A DNA stretch of 64,000 nucleotides from CAYUYM01 sp964449305 (lineage in GTDB: Bacteria; Bacteroidota; Ignavibacteria; SZUA-365; CAYQST01): assembly GCA_964449305.1 (NCBI GenBank), contig CAYUYM010000001.1, positions 47,530-111,529 on the forward strand, written 5' to 3'. This document shows positions 54,137 through 64,000 of this stretch, piece after piece (position 1 is the stretch's first letter; each line of letters starts with the position of its first letter). The translations under genes and the position numbers were made by a program. Below the pieces are notes generated by a model, which saw only the letters and a program-made list of their open reading frames with translations, did no database searches and was not told where the DNA came from.

Positions 54137-55381
54137 ATGATCATCCGCCTGTTTGAAGACCCCTCCAGCGACCTGCGCCCGCTCTCGCACTGCCGGCCGC
54201 ACCACGATCTGCGCTGCGGCATGCTGACGCCGCTCGAACGCACGCGGGCCCTGTTCCCCGGAGCCGTGATCGAGGCCCATGTGCGCGATCACCTCCGGGA
54301 TCTCTCCGCCGTGCATCACGGGCTTTCCGCGCCCGCCGGTCCGGAGGCGGATCTCCACCTGAACGCCGCCGCCCTCATCGGTCCGGACACGGCCGCAGCG
54401 GTGCGCACCTTCTGTGTGCAGGATGCGGTGTTTGTCACGACCGGAGGAGACGTTGTGGCCGTGTCGACGGCGACGCCGGCCTTCCGTGACGCCGCGGCTG
54501 CTGCCATGGAAGCTGGCACGATGGGCACGTTGGTGGACAAGGCCGATGTGGTGGAAATGGCCGCGGTGGTCGTCCACCATGCATGGGACCTCATCCGCTA
54601 CAACACGGCGATGCTGGAATCCGATGCCCGCCGCCATCTGCCTGGCTGCGTTGCCAGCGATGCGACAGTCGCTCGATCAGCGGAGCTCGAGGAGCCGCGG
54701 CGCATCTCGATCGGGCCGCGTGCTGTGATCAGCGCGGGAGTGGTGATCGACGCGACCGACGGGCCGGTGATCATCGGTGAGGATGTACGCATCATGCCGC
54801 AGGCGGTGATCCTCGGGCCGGCATGCATCGGCCGTGGGAGCGTGGTCAAGGTGGGGGCCAAGATCTATGGCAGCACCTCGATCGGGCCGGTGTGCAAGGT
54901 GGGGGGCGAAGTGGAGGGATCCATTCTCCATTCGTATGCCAACAAGCAGCACGAGGGCTTCCTCGGGCATGCGTACCTGGCACCATGGACCAACCTTGGT
55001 GCGGACACGAACACCTCCGATCTCAAGAACACCTACTCCCCCGTGGCCATGACCATCGAGGGAACGCAGCATCAGACGGGGATGCAGTTCCTCGGCCTCG
55101 TGATGGCCGACCACTCCAAGACCGGCATCAACACGATGCTCAACACCGGCACATGCATCGGTGTGGGGTGCAACGTGTTTGGCGCGGGCTTCCCCGACAA
55201 GTATCTCCCATCCTTCACCTGGGGCGGAAGCGACGGTGTGGAGGAATATGATTTCGACCGCTTCCTTGCCACCGCGCGGACGGTGATGGGACGTCGCTCC
55301 ATCGAGCTGGATGACATCGACGCCGCACTGCTCCGTCATGTGTACACCATCACCGCGCATCAGCGCGAACAGTTCCACTGA
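54137..55381 (+). CDS. Alternative Bacteroidetes-type GlmU (UDP-GlcNAc diphosphorylase / GlcN-1-P acetyltransferase)
   Basis: 414 residues. The N-terminus (MIIRLFEDPSSDLRPLSHCRPHHDLRCGMLT) matches the Bacteroidetes-type GlmU-like group in which the usual G-x-G-T-R-M nucleotidyltransferase loop is replaced by a LPLT-x-TRP-like loop. A left-handed beta-helix follows from about 190 (GPRAVISAGVVIDATDGPVI, IGEDVRIMPQAVILGP, GRGSVVKVGAKIYG). The acetyltransferase end has HEGFLGHAYLAPWTNLGADT and GVGCNVFGAGFPDKYLP. It would make UDP-GlcNAc from glucosamine-1-phosphate, completing the route begun by GlmS. The N-terminal domain looks divergent, so catalysis there is less sure. rsmB follows nine bases later. 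Confidence 0.8.
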   Translation: MIIRLFEDPSSDLRPLSHCRPHHDLRCGMLTPLERTRALFPGAVIEAHVRDHLRDLSAVHHGLSAPAGPEADLHLNAAALIGPDTAAAVRTFCVQDAVFVTTGGDVVAVSTATPAFRDAAAAAMEAGTMGTLVDKADVVEMAAVVVHHAWDLIRYNTAMLESDARRHLPGCVASDATVARSAELEEPRRISIGPRAVISAGVVIDATDGPVIIGEDVRIMPQAVILGPACIGRGSVVKVGAKIYGSTSIGPVCKVGGEVEGSILHSYANKQHEGFLGHAYLAPWTNLGADTNTSDLKNTYSPVAMTIEGTQHQTGMQFLGLVMADHSKTGINTMLNTGTCIGVGCNVFGAGFPDKYLPSFTWGGSDGVEEYDFDRFLATARTVMGRRSIELDDIDAALLRHVYTITAHQREQFH

Positions 55382-55390
55382 TAACCCGGA

Positions 55391-56779
55391 ATGCCCATGA
55401 GCGAATTCGACCATGCAGCAGACACAGGCGCCGACGAGGATCCCCGGATCTACCACGGCGTCCGCGGCGCTGCGGTGAAGATCCTCACACGGATCGAACG
55501 CACCGATGCCTATCTCGATAAACTGCTGGACTCGGAAATGACAATGGGGGACTTCAATCCCCTCGACAAGCGCCTCCTCAACGAGATCGTCCACGGTGTG
55601 CTGCGCAACCAGGCCAAGATCGACTGGGTGCTGACAGGCTTCTACCACGGACAGTACTCCAAGGTGGTGCCCAATGTCCGCAACGCGCTCCGCATCGCCG
55701 TCTACCAGCTCCTGTTTCTCACCCGCATCCCACACCACGCCGCGGTGAACGAGGCGGTGGAGTTTGTGAAGCGCTACCGCGGGCAGAAGCTGGCCGACAC
55801 GGTGAACGGTCTGCTCCGAAACATCGCGCGCAACGTGGAGAACATCCGGTATCCTCTCGCCTCCAACGACGAGATCCAGTATCTGTCCGTCGTCTACTCG
55901 CATCCCTCCTGGCTGGTGCGTCGCTGGCACGCCCGCTTCGGCTTCGAAGCCACGGAATCCCTCTGCAAGGCGAACAATGTCCGCCCCTTCCTGACGCTGC
56001 GCCACAATTCCCGCAGGACCTCCTTCGCCGATTTCATCAACATCCTGGTGCAACGCGGCATCGACTTCAGGAACTGTTTCTACCTCAACGATTTCATCAC
56101 CATCCGCAACCTGCCCAATCTCCGTCAGCTCGACATCTTTGTCGATGGCCTGTTCAGCATCCAGGATGAGAGCGCGGGGTTGGTGGTGAAGCTCCTCGCC
56201 CCCAAACCGGGGCAGACGATCATCGACCTGTGCGCCGCCCCCGGCGGAAAATCCCTGTTCGCCGCCGAGCTCATGGGCAACGAGGGCCGGGTGATCTCCG
56301 TGGACCGCTATCTGACGCGCCTCAACTTCGTGGTGCAATCCTCCGAACGCCTCGGGCTCGACATCATCGAACCGGTGGAGGCGGACGCGACACAGCTCAC
56401 ACACGAGCCTGTCGACGCGGTGCTCGTCGATGCCCCCTGTTCCGGCCTCGGCACGTTGAGCAAGAAGCCCGACATCAAATGGCGCCGCGAACCCGATGAC
56501 ATCCGCAAACTCGTCGTCATCCAGCGCGAGATCCTCGAGAATGCTGCAACGCTGGTCAAGCCCGGTGGTGTGCTTGTCTACAGCACCTGCACCATGGAGC
56601 CGGAGGAGAACGGCATGCAGGTGAAGGCCTTCCTCGCGGACCATCCCGAGTTCAGCGTGGACCACGCCAGCCATCATCTCCAGCACCAGCTCGTGGGACG
56701 CGATGGCTTCATGGAAACCTTCCCGCATCACCATCACATGGATGGCGCCTTCGCTGCGAGGCTCATCAAGGCAGGCTGA
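55391..56779 (+). CDS. rsmB: 16S rRNA (cytosine-C5) methyltransferase RsmB
   Basis: Methylates C967 (E. coli numbering) of 16S rRNA using S-adenosylmethionine. The 462 residues comprise a NusB-like RNA-binding domain (about 20-160; LLNEIVHGVLRNQAKIDWVL) and a Rossmann methyltransferase. The SAM loop is DLCAAPGGKSLFAAELM near 280, the first catalytic motif VDAPCSGLGTLSKKPD near 350, and the cysteine nucleophile in YSTCTMEPEEN near 402. An extra 15-residue acidic N-terminus precedes the core; ATG two codons on is an alternative start. It is last in its run, followed by a hairpin. Confidence 0.92.
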   Translation: MPMSEFDHAADTGADEDPRIYHGVRGAAVKILTRIERTDAYLDKLLDSEMTMGDFNPLDKRLLNEIVHGVLRNQAKIDWVLTGFYHGQYSKVVPNVRNALRIAVYQLLFLTRIPHHAAVNEAVEFVKRYRGQKLADTVNGLLRNIARNVENIRYPLASNDEIQYLSVVYSHPSWLVRRWHARFGFEATESLCKANNVRPFLTLRHNSRRTSFADFINILVQRGIDFRNCFYLNDFITIRNLPNLRQLDIFVDGLFSIQDESAGLVVKLLAPKPGQTIIDLCAAPGGKSLFAAELMGNEGRVISVDRYLTRLNFVVQSSERLGLDIIEPVEADATQLTHEPVDAVLVDAPCSGLGTLSKKPDIKWRREPDDIRKLVVIQREILENAATLVKPGGVLVYSTCTMEPEENGMQVKAFLADHPEFSVDHASHHLQHQLVGRDGFMETFPHHHHMDGAFAARLIKAG

Positions 56780-56780
56780 G

Positions 56781-56800
56781 CTGCGTCAGGGGTGACGCAG
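56781..56800. terminator. Hairpin between convergent genes
   Basis: CTGCGTCA / TGACGCAG around GGGG, followed by GGGGCCCCGG. It lies between rsmB and the leftward thioredoxin-like gene. There is no T-run on either side. Confidence 0.45.
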
Positions 56801-56811
56801 GGGCCCCGGCC

Positions 56812-57423
56812 TCACGCCGTCAGGATGGTCCGGAATTCCTGCTCGATGGCGAGGCCCCTGTTCTTCGCATACCATCCGTGGAGCTGTGCATACATTTCCT
56901 GACGCGGCATGGTGCCCTTCAGGTGGTTGATGAGGTCCTGCGCTTCAGCGGGGCGGGGGCCCCAGACGAACAGCTCTTCACCCTCGTGTGAGAATGCCAC
57001 AAGCTTGGGGACGCTGCGCGTGCCATTCGTGAGCCAGGCGTCCATGAGGTCGGTGTTGCTGTCACGCAGGAACACGCGGAATGCAATGATGGGATTGCAT
57101 GCGGCGATCATGGCGAGGTGCGGAAGGATCTGGGCGGAGTCGCCGCACCAGCCTTCGGTGATCACCATCCAGGTCTGCGGCTGTGAGATGGCAGCCACCG
57201 CCGCCCGCATGCCGTCGGACACGGTGTACGTCTTCTCGATGCGTGCGCTTCGCTTGACGTTGAGCGCGGTGTAGTGATGCAGCTCGGCGTCGGCAGGGTT
57301 GAGTGCTGCGGGATCGACGGCGACGAGTCCCTCACGGACAGAAGCCATGTAGTCCTCGTACGTCATGCCTCGGCCGGCGATGTGGGTGTGGTACATTGAG
57401 TGCGGGGGCATGGGGTTTCTCAT
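56812..57423 (-). CDS. Monothiol thioredoxin-like protein (WCGDS)
   Basis: 203 residues with no signal peptide. The thioredoxin-fold core is around TWMVITEGWCGDSAQILPHL. The usual CxxC is C93-G-D-S96, so only the first cysteine is present, as in the WCGD-x-x group common in Bacteroidetes. The cis-proline region is SVPKLVAF near 141. It is cytoplasmic and of unknown partner. The ATG at MRNPMPPHSM is chosen because the frame's earlier start is TTG. The leader before it contains a tandem repeat. Confidence 0.75.
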   Translation of the reverse strand: MRNPMPPHSMYHTHIAGRGMTYEDYMASVREGLVAVDPAALNPADAELHHYTALNVKRSARIEKTYTVSDGMRAAVAAISQPQTWMVITEGWCGDSAQILPHLAMIAACNPIIAFRVFLRDSNTDLMDAWLTNGTRSVPKLVAFSHEGEELFVWGPRPAEAQDLINHLKGTMPRQEMYAQLHGWYAKNRGLAIEQEFRTILTA

Positions 57424-57462
57424 GGATGATGATGGATGGACAGGGAACGGCAACGACGGGGC

Positions 57463-57500
57463 GTTGCCGGGACAAGGAACGGTTGCCGGGACAAGGAACG
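57463..57500. repeat. Tandem duplication of 19 bases
   Basis: GTTGCCGGGACAAGGAACG occurs twice head to tail, exactly. Just upstream CGGCAACG / CGTTGCCG can pair. It fills the 80-base space between the DUF4197 gene and the thioredoxin-like gene. Confidence 0.8.
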
Positions 57501-57503
57501 AGG

Positions 57504-58208
57504 TTATGAACCGAAGACTCTGCGAAGGAGCTCGGTGGTGCGGGCCACGGGGTCGGTGCGGATGGAGCGTTCCTCCTGTTCGATCATGTGGAAGAGGCCG
57601 TTGATGGCGCGGTCGGTGACGTAGGCCGGGAGGTCGGTGTTGACTTTGTCGACGAGTGGGATCTTGTTGTAGGTGCCCATGATGTCGCTCCAGTATTTGG
57701 TGGCCGACACCTTGTCCAGTGCGCGGGCGATGACGGGTTTGAAGGCGGCGGTCAGGTCGGCGGTGGTCTTGGCCTTCAGGTACTCGGTGCAGGCGTTCTG
57801 GTCGCCACGGATGATGGCGAGGGCGTCCTGGAAGGTCAGGCCCTTGATCGCCTTGGTGAAGATCGGGAGGGCCTCTTTCGCGGCTTCTTCAGCTCCGCGG
57901 TTCATGGAGAGCACCGCCTTGTCCACCTGCGATCCGAGTCCGATCTTCCTGAGCGCATCCTCCACCTTTCTCGCTTCGGGTGGGAAGAGGACTTTGATGG
58001 CCTCGTTCTTGAAATAGCCATCGAGCTGGGACACGATGTTCGTGCCGTTGGTGATGCCCTTGATGAGCGCTTCCTGGATGCCCTGGCCTGCCTCGCTCTG
58101 TGTGACCGGGGACCCCTTCTGGAGTGTGGCCTGGAGGTTCCGGGCGGCATCACACCCGGCAATGCCGATCATGATGGTGCATGCGGTGATGATGAGGATA
58201 TGTTTCAT
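57504..58208 (-). CDS. DUF4197 lipoprotein
   Basis: A 234-residue lipoprotein: signal with lipobox ending IGIAGC. The remainder matches the DUF4197 pattern: SEAGQGIQEALIKGITNGTN, a helical body (EAIKVLFPPEARKVEDALRK), GAEEAAKEALPIFTKAI, DALAIIRGDQNACTEYLK, and VNTDLPAYVTDRAINGLFHM near the end. The domain's function is not known. The start is set by the signal peptide. The dikinase terminator sits just upstream, so this gene has its own promoter; TATTTTTTC on the minus strand near 58265-58273 is a candidate -7 box. Confidence 0.85.
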   Translation of the reverse strand: MKHILIITACTIMIGIAGCDAARNLQATLQKGSPVTQSEAGQGIQEALIKGITNGTNIVSQLDGYFKNEAIKVLFPPEARKVEDALRKIGLGSQVDKAVLSMNRGAEEAAKEALPIFTKAIKGLTFQDALAIIRGDQNACTEYLKAKTTADLTAAFKPVIARALDKVSATKYWSDIMGTYNKIPLVDKVNTDLPAYVTDRAINGLFHMIEQEERSIRTDPVARTTELLRRVFGS

Positions 58209-58295
58209 GCTGTGCTCCGTTGGTTGGTGGGGAGAAGCGTCTGGCGTGTCGGTTCTGCGTTCGTGAAAAAATACAAACTCCCGGAGGATTTCCGG

Positions 58296-58334
58296 TGGAA
58301 AAAGGAAACGCCCCGATGGTGTCACCGGGGCGTT
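58296..58334 (-). terminator. Terminator of pyruvate phosphate dikinase
   Basis: AACGCCCCG / CGGGGCGTT stem with a ten-base loop (58307-58334). On the minus strand it is followed by TCCTTTTTCC. Confidence 0.75.
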
Positions 58335-58353
58335 CCATTTCATCGGCGCTTCA

Positions 58354-61215
<2,862 letters not shown>

Positions 61216-61284
61216 TGGCCGACTCCTGAAAATGGGTGAAACGATCGTGAAGCTTCTGTGGCTAATGTCGAATAAAACCAATCC

Positions 61285-61292
61285 CAAATATA
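61285..61292 (-). promoter_or_regulatory. -7 box of the pyruvate phosphate dikinase promoter
   Basis: On the minus strand TATATTTG is a perfect TAnnTTTG, 70 bases before the ATG. No TTG occurs at the expected spacing; TTTTG lies 25 bases upstream. Confidence 0.45.
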
Positions 61293-61447
61293 CGCGTTTC
61301 ATGCGAATTCCGAGTACCAAAACGAGAGCATTGTCAGGCGTGCGGCGAGGTGTGCCTCCCTGGTATGGGGCCAGGTCCACCGGCGACTGCGGAATGAAGC
61401 GCATTGCTCGTATGTTTGTCGGAGTGTGTTTCACAGCAGAGTCCGGC

Positions 61448-62212
61448 ATGCACGTCCCACGTTTCTTCATGATCATCATCCTCATCACCGTCGTCGCCGT
61501 CACCGCCCCTGCGCAGCAGCGCGTTGCCGGGCTGCTCGCATCCGGGGATGCGCGCCAGACGCGGCTCGATCCCGCCGGTGCGCTCGCCCTCTACCGGCAG
61601 GCGGAAAAGCTTGCGCCCCGCGATCCCGAGGTGCTGTGGAGGATTGCAAAGATCCACGTGGATCTGTCGAAGCTTGAACGCAACGAGAAGGTACGCGATG
61701 CCCTCATTGCAACGGGACTGGACCATGCCGAGCGCGCCATTGCCGCGAACCCGGGGCACTCCATGGCCCACGCCTCGAAGGCGATCGTCCTGGGGCAGAA
61801 GGCCGTGTTCGCGGGGTATCAGGAGAAGCTCGATCTCTCGAAGCAGATCAAGGCATCGGCCGACAAGGCGCTCGCGCTCGACGGGAACAACGCGGTTGCG
61901 ATGATCGTGCTGGGCATCTGGCATCGCGAGGTGGCCGACCTCAACTGGGCGCTGAAGCTGGCGGTGAAGCTCGCCTATGGCGGTTTGCCCGAAGCGAGCT
62001 TCGAGGAGGCGCATCGGTTTCTGACACGTGCTGTTCAGATTCAATCCACATCCATCCTGCCGCGGCTGGAGCTGGCCAAAACCCTCATCGCCATGGACCG
62101 CGAGACCGAGGCCCTCACCCACCTCCGCGCCATCCTTTCCATGCCGAAGACGGACATCGGTGACAGCGCCTGGCTCGCCGAGGCGCGGGAGCTGATACGG
62201 GAGGTGGAATAG
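61448..62212 (+). CDS. Exported TPR-like protein resembling RMDN (regulator of microtubule dynamics) repeats
   Basis: 254 residues. Signal peptide HVPRFFMIIILITVVAVTAPAQQ, then helical repeats: AGALALYRQAEKLAPRDPEVLWRI, then HAERAIAANPGHSMAHASKA. LGIWHREVADLNWALKLAVKLAYGG, EEAHRFLTRAVQI and PRLELAKTLIAMDRETEALTHL recall the LG-x-W-x-x-EVA signature of eukaryotic RMDN proteins and their bacterial relatives. It is probably a periplasmic scaffold. ATG at 61394 is an alternative start, but the one chosen gives the better signal peptide. It is divergent from pyruvate phosphate dikinase. Confidence 0.7.
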   Translation: MHVPRFFMIIILITVVAVTAPAQQRVAGLLASGDARQTRLDPAGALALYRQAEKLAPRDPEVLWRIAKIHVDLSKLERNEKVRDALIATGLDHAERAIAANPGHSMAHASKAIVLGQKAVFAGYQEKLDLSKQIKASADKALALDGNNAVAMIVLGIWHREVADLNWALKLAVKLAYGGLPEASFEEAHRFLTRAVQIQSTSILPRLELAKTLIAMDRETEALTHLRAILSMPKTDIGDSAWLAEARELIREVE

Positions 62213-62563
62213 AAATGCGAGGCATGGATGAGCAGGGATGTGATTGGAGAACGGAACCTGGTGGGCTGGCTCCGGCACCCGCAAAGGTGCAAAGATGACA
62301 GCGATTCGTCGTTGTGCGTTCGTGGTGAACGCATCAGCCATGAGCAGGGGACTTTGAACTCCACGCCAGTCTGAGTACTTTTCGCCGTTCTCGCTGTGGC
62401 TTCGACACATCACGAGCGGTCATCGACGAGGCAGCGCGGTCGGATGTTCCCCATGCGGGATGCTGAACCGGGGAGGCAATGTTCGAAGGGCATCGGTCGA
62501 GACTCCCCGAAGGCGTATGAACGGCCACCATTCTCATTCAGCACCAATTCCAAGGAGTGTAAC
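62213..62563. other. Intergenic region with the PEGA gene promoter
   Basis: 351 bases between the RMDN-like gene and the PEGA lipoprotein gene. It holds a promoter match at 62353-62383 and then a leader of roughly 170 bases before the ATG. I see no gene, and no recognised riboswitch in the leader. Confidence 0.5.
62353..62383 (+). promoter_or_regulatory. Promoter of the PEGA lipoprotein gene
   Basis: TTTG, 19 bases, TACTTTTC: perfect -33 box and spacing, with the -7 box matching except for the last two positions. Confidence 0.6.
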
Positions 62564-62953
62564 ATGCGGTTCTTTTCCAGACACATGGGCATCGTCATCG
62601 GGTTTCTTGTTGCGGTCGTTCTGTTCAATGGGTGCGCCACCATCTTCTCCGGCTCAAAGAATGACGTCTCGTTCAGCTCGGATCCGAGTGGTGCATCGAT
62701 CTACATTGACGGCATGCTCATGGGCAAAACGCCGCTCCTGATCGAGCTGTCCAAGAAACGGGAGCACCATGTGGAGTTCCGTCTCGAGGGGTATGAACCC
62801 GGACCCCGCTTGATCACCCACTCTGTCGGCGCGGGATGGGTCATCCTGGATGTTCTCTTTGGTGGTCTGATCGGCATCGTTGTCGACGCAGTGACGGGGA
62901 GCTGGTACTCACTCGATGATCATCACGTGCACGCGACGCTCGAAAAGAAGTGA
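62564..62953 (+). CDS. Small PEGA-domain lipoprotein
   Basis: 129 residues. Signal with lipobox (FLVAVVLFNGC), then a PEGA domain with its hallmarks: VSFSSDPSGASIYIDGMLMG, KTPLLIELSKKREHHVEFRL and EGYEP. A hydrophobic stretch (GWVILDVLFGGLIGIVVDAV) follows and could insert in a membrane, then the tail DDHHVHATLEKK. AAGGAG about six bases before the ATG fixes the start. PEGA domains are surface or wall-associated modules; the exact role is unknown. A long leader precedes the gene. Confidence 0.85.
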   Translation: MRFFSRHMGIVIGFLVAVVLFNGCATIFSGSKNDVSFSSDPSGASIYIDGMLMGKTPLLIELSKKREHHVEFRLEGYEPGPRLITHSVGAGWVILDVLFGGLIGIVVDAVTGSWYSLDDHHVHATLEKK

Positions 62954-63228
62954 CGCTGAAAGATCGGGTTGTCAAGTCATCACGTTGGGCTGCCGCGGTG
63001 GGACGAGATCACAACACATTTTGTCCCTCTGCATCATCCCAGCCGTTTCGCCTCACCGCGGTTGAAGGTCTGTCGATACGAGATGAACATCACCCCGTCT
63101 GGTGTTGATCAGGCGATGCGCACCGTCGACCACAGTCCAATGCCGGCACAATCCACCGTTCATCACACGGCACTGGTGGCTCTCCCACACCCCACCGATT
63201 GAACACTCCACTTAGGCACGGGTACCCC
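62954..63228. other. Intergenic gap
   Basis: 275 bases in which I see no gene, terminator or clear promoter. Short frames here lack a ribosome site and protein-like composition. Confidence 0.4.
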
Positions 63229-64000
63229 ATGAGTGACGACACGCAGCCTCTTCTCCAACGCATCTTTCTGGATGACGACCTGAAGCTCGGGCAGCGCCCT
63301 CATGGAGTGCGACTCGCATGGCACATGCTGATCCTCGTACTCGCTGTCGTCTGTGTCTTTCTGACCATGATTCTTCGGGCCAAGGATCTGACGTTCCCCG
63401 GTGAACATGCCGTGTTTCTCATCATCGACCTGGTCTTTTTGTTGGACATGACGCTGCGCATCGTTGCGCACGAAACGCGTCAGGGAATGGAGTTGTCGGG
63501 CACGGAGCAGCGGCGCGGGTGGGAGCGCATCCGCTCCTTCTTCACGAACATCAGCATGCGCTTCATTCTTGATGTGCTTGCCACGTTTCCTCCGCTCATT
63601 GTTGATGTCGGAATCTGGGACAGCACCTGGCTGGAGTTCCTCCGCGTGCTGCGGGTGTATCGCATGGTGTCGCGCAAGGACGCGCTCTTCTTCTACGCCA
63701 AGCAGATGTACACGGAACACCGGTTTGTCCAGCCGGACCGCGTCCCCGGCATCAAAAAGCGGATGGACAACTGGATGCTGGGAGCGGCATTCATCTCCAG
63801 CGGGCTGCTGTTTTACGAAATGCGTTCCAATCAATCGATTCCCTGGATCGATGTCAGCGCCATCGCCTTCGACCTGTTGTTCATCCTGGATTATTCCCTG
63901 CGGGCGATCTTCTCCGGGCATTCAAGCCAGCCGCTGCCCGTTCGCAAAGGGAGCAATGAGGGTGACCTCCACTTCGGGGTTCGATGGTTTCTGACACGCC
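63229..64000 (+). CDS. Membrane protein with two voltage-sensor-like units, cut by the window edge
   Basis: 257 codons are present and the frame is open to the edge. The first unit has helices at about 30-50, 60-80, 111-127 and 134-150. The second helix reads IIDLVFLLDMTLRIV, the third RFILDVLATFPPLIV, and the fourth FLRVLRVYRMVSR has arginines at 139, 142, 145 and 149, the spacing of an S4 voltage sensor. After about 30 polar residues a second set begins (NWMLGAAFISSGLLFY, then IAFDLLFILDYSLRAIF), repeating the first two helices. No pore loop lies between them. It is likely an ion-transport-superfamily relative. No ribosome site is obvious before the ATG. Confidence 0.7.
   Translation, partial: MSDDTQPLLQRIFLDDDLKLGQRPHGVRLAWHMLILVLAVVCVFLTMILRAKDLTFPGEHAVFLIIDLVFLLDMTLRIVAHETRQGMELSGTEQRRGWERIRSFFTNISMRFILDVLATFPPLIVDVGIWDSTWLEFLRVLRVYRMVSRKDALFFYAKQMYTEHRFVQPDRVPGIKKRMDNWMLGAAFISSGLLFYEMRSNQSIPWIDVSAIAFDLLFILDYSLRAIFSGHSSQPLPVRKGSNEGDLHFGVRWFLTR

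Noticed and set aside
54677..56737. A 686-codon minus-strand frame opposite the GlmU-like gene and rsmB
   Set aside because: It crosses two real genes on the other strand, with no protein features of its own.
62969..63202. A 77-codon plus-strand frame between the PEGA gene and the edge gene
   Set aside because: It has no ribosome site, no hydrophobic or domain pattern, and unbalanced His/Pro-rich composition.

Overview
The window is GC-rich, gene-dense bacterial chromosome from the Bacteroidota/Chlorobiota side of the tree, possibly a Kapabacteria- or Ignavibacteria-like lineage. Four things point there. It carries type IX secretion genes (a PorU sortase followed directly by PorV). At least six other secreted proteins end in type IX sorting tails with the NYPNPFNP-type motif. 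It has the alternative Bacteroidetes-type GlmU. Its promoters follow the pattern TTG, 19-20 bases, TAnnTTTG. The lineage is inference; no rRNA gene is present. I see no insertion sequence, prophage, CRISPR array or replication origin.

Layout. 1-3.0 kb: minus-strand run glmS, nadA and the start of an exported protein. 3.0-8.7 kb: a non-coding gap with an orphan terminator, then three paralogous secreted proteins that vary at the N-terminus but share an Ig-like module, a dockerin-like module split by an insert, and a type IX tail. 8.9-11.7 kb: pterin dehydratase, pyrE and an acyl-CoA synthetase. 11.7-16.9 kb: nuoABCDEF followed by a kinase-like gene with an altered Walker A. 16.9-17.9 kb: mntP and a small PAS protein. 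18.0-26.9 kb: a secreted lamin-tail/phospholipase-D protein, an unrecognised 883-residue membrane protein and a secreted beta-propeller protein. 27.2-29.6 kb: a Spy-like lipoprotein and a sigma-54 response regulator. 29.6-30.8 kb: a candidate non-coding RNA and dapD. 30.9-36.0 kb: a compact five-gene run (thioredoxin, MauE-like, cobalamin adenosyltransferase, deoxynucleoside kinase, TonB-dependent receptor). 36.1-36.2 kb: tRNA-Leu and tRNA-Lys. 36.4-39.1 kb: HAD phosphatase, free-methionine sulfoxide reductase and a flippase.

39.1-51.0 kb is the secretion locus: porU, porV, an M6-like protein that has lost its zinc-binding residues, and an outer-membrane metallopeptidase/TolB/barrel fusion. 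51.1-56.8 kb: CHASE2 protein, FecR-domain protein, alternative GlmU and RsmB. 56.8-64.0 kb: monothiol thioredoxin-like protein, DUF4197 lipoprotein, pyruvate phosphate dikinase, an RMDN-like repeat protein, a PEGA lipoprotein and a truncated membrane protein with two voltage-sensor-like units.

How the parts fit: the secreted proteins at 3-9, 18-27 and 44-48 kb look like cargo for the type IX machinery of which PorU and PorV are the processing and carrier parts. GlmS and the alternative GlmU supply UDP-GlcNAc for envelope polymers. The Nuo genes cover the NADH-input and connecting subunits of complex I only; nuoG onward must lie elsewhere. All identifications come from reading protein motifs by eye; no database search was run.
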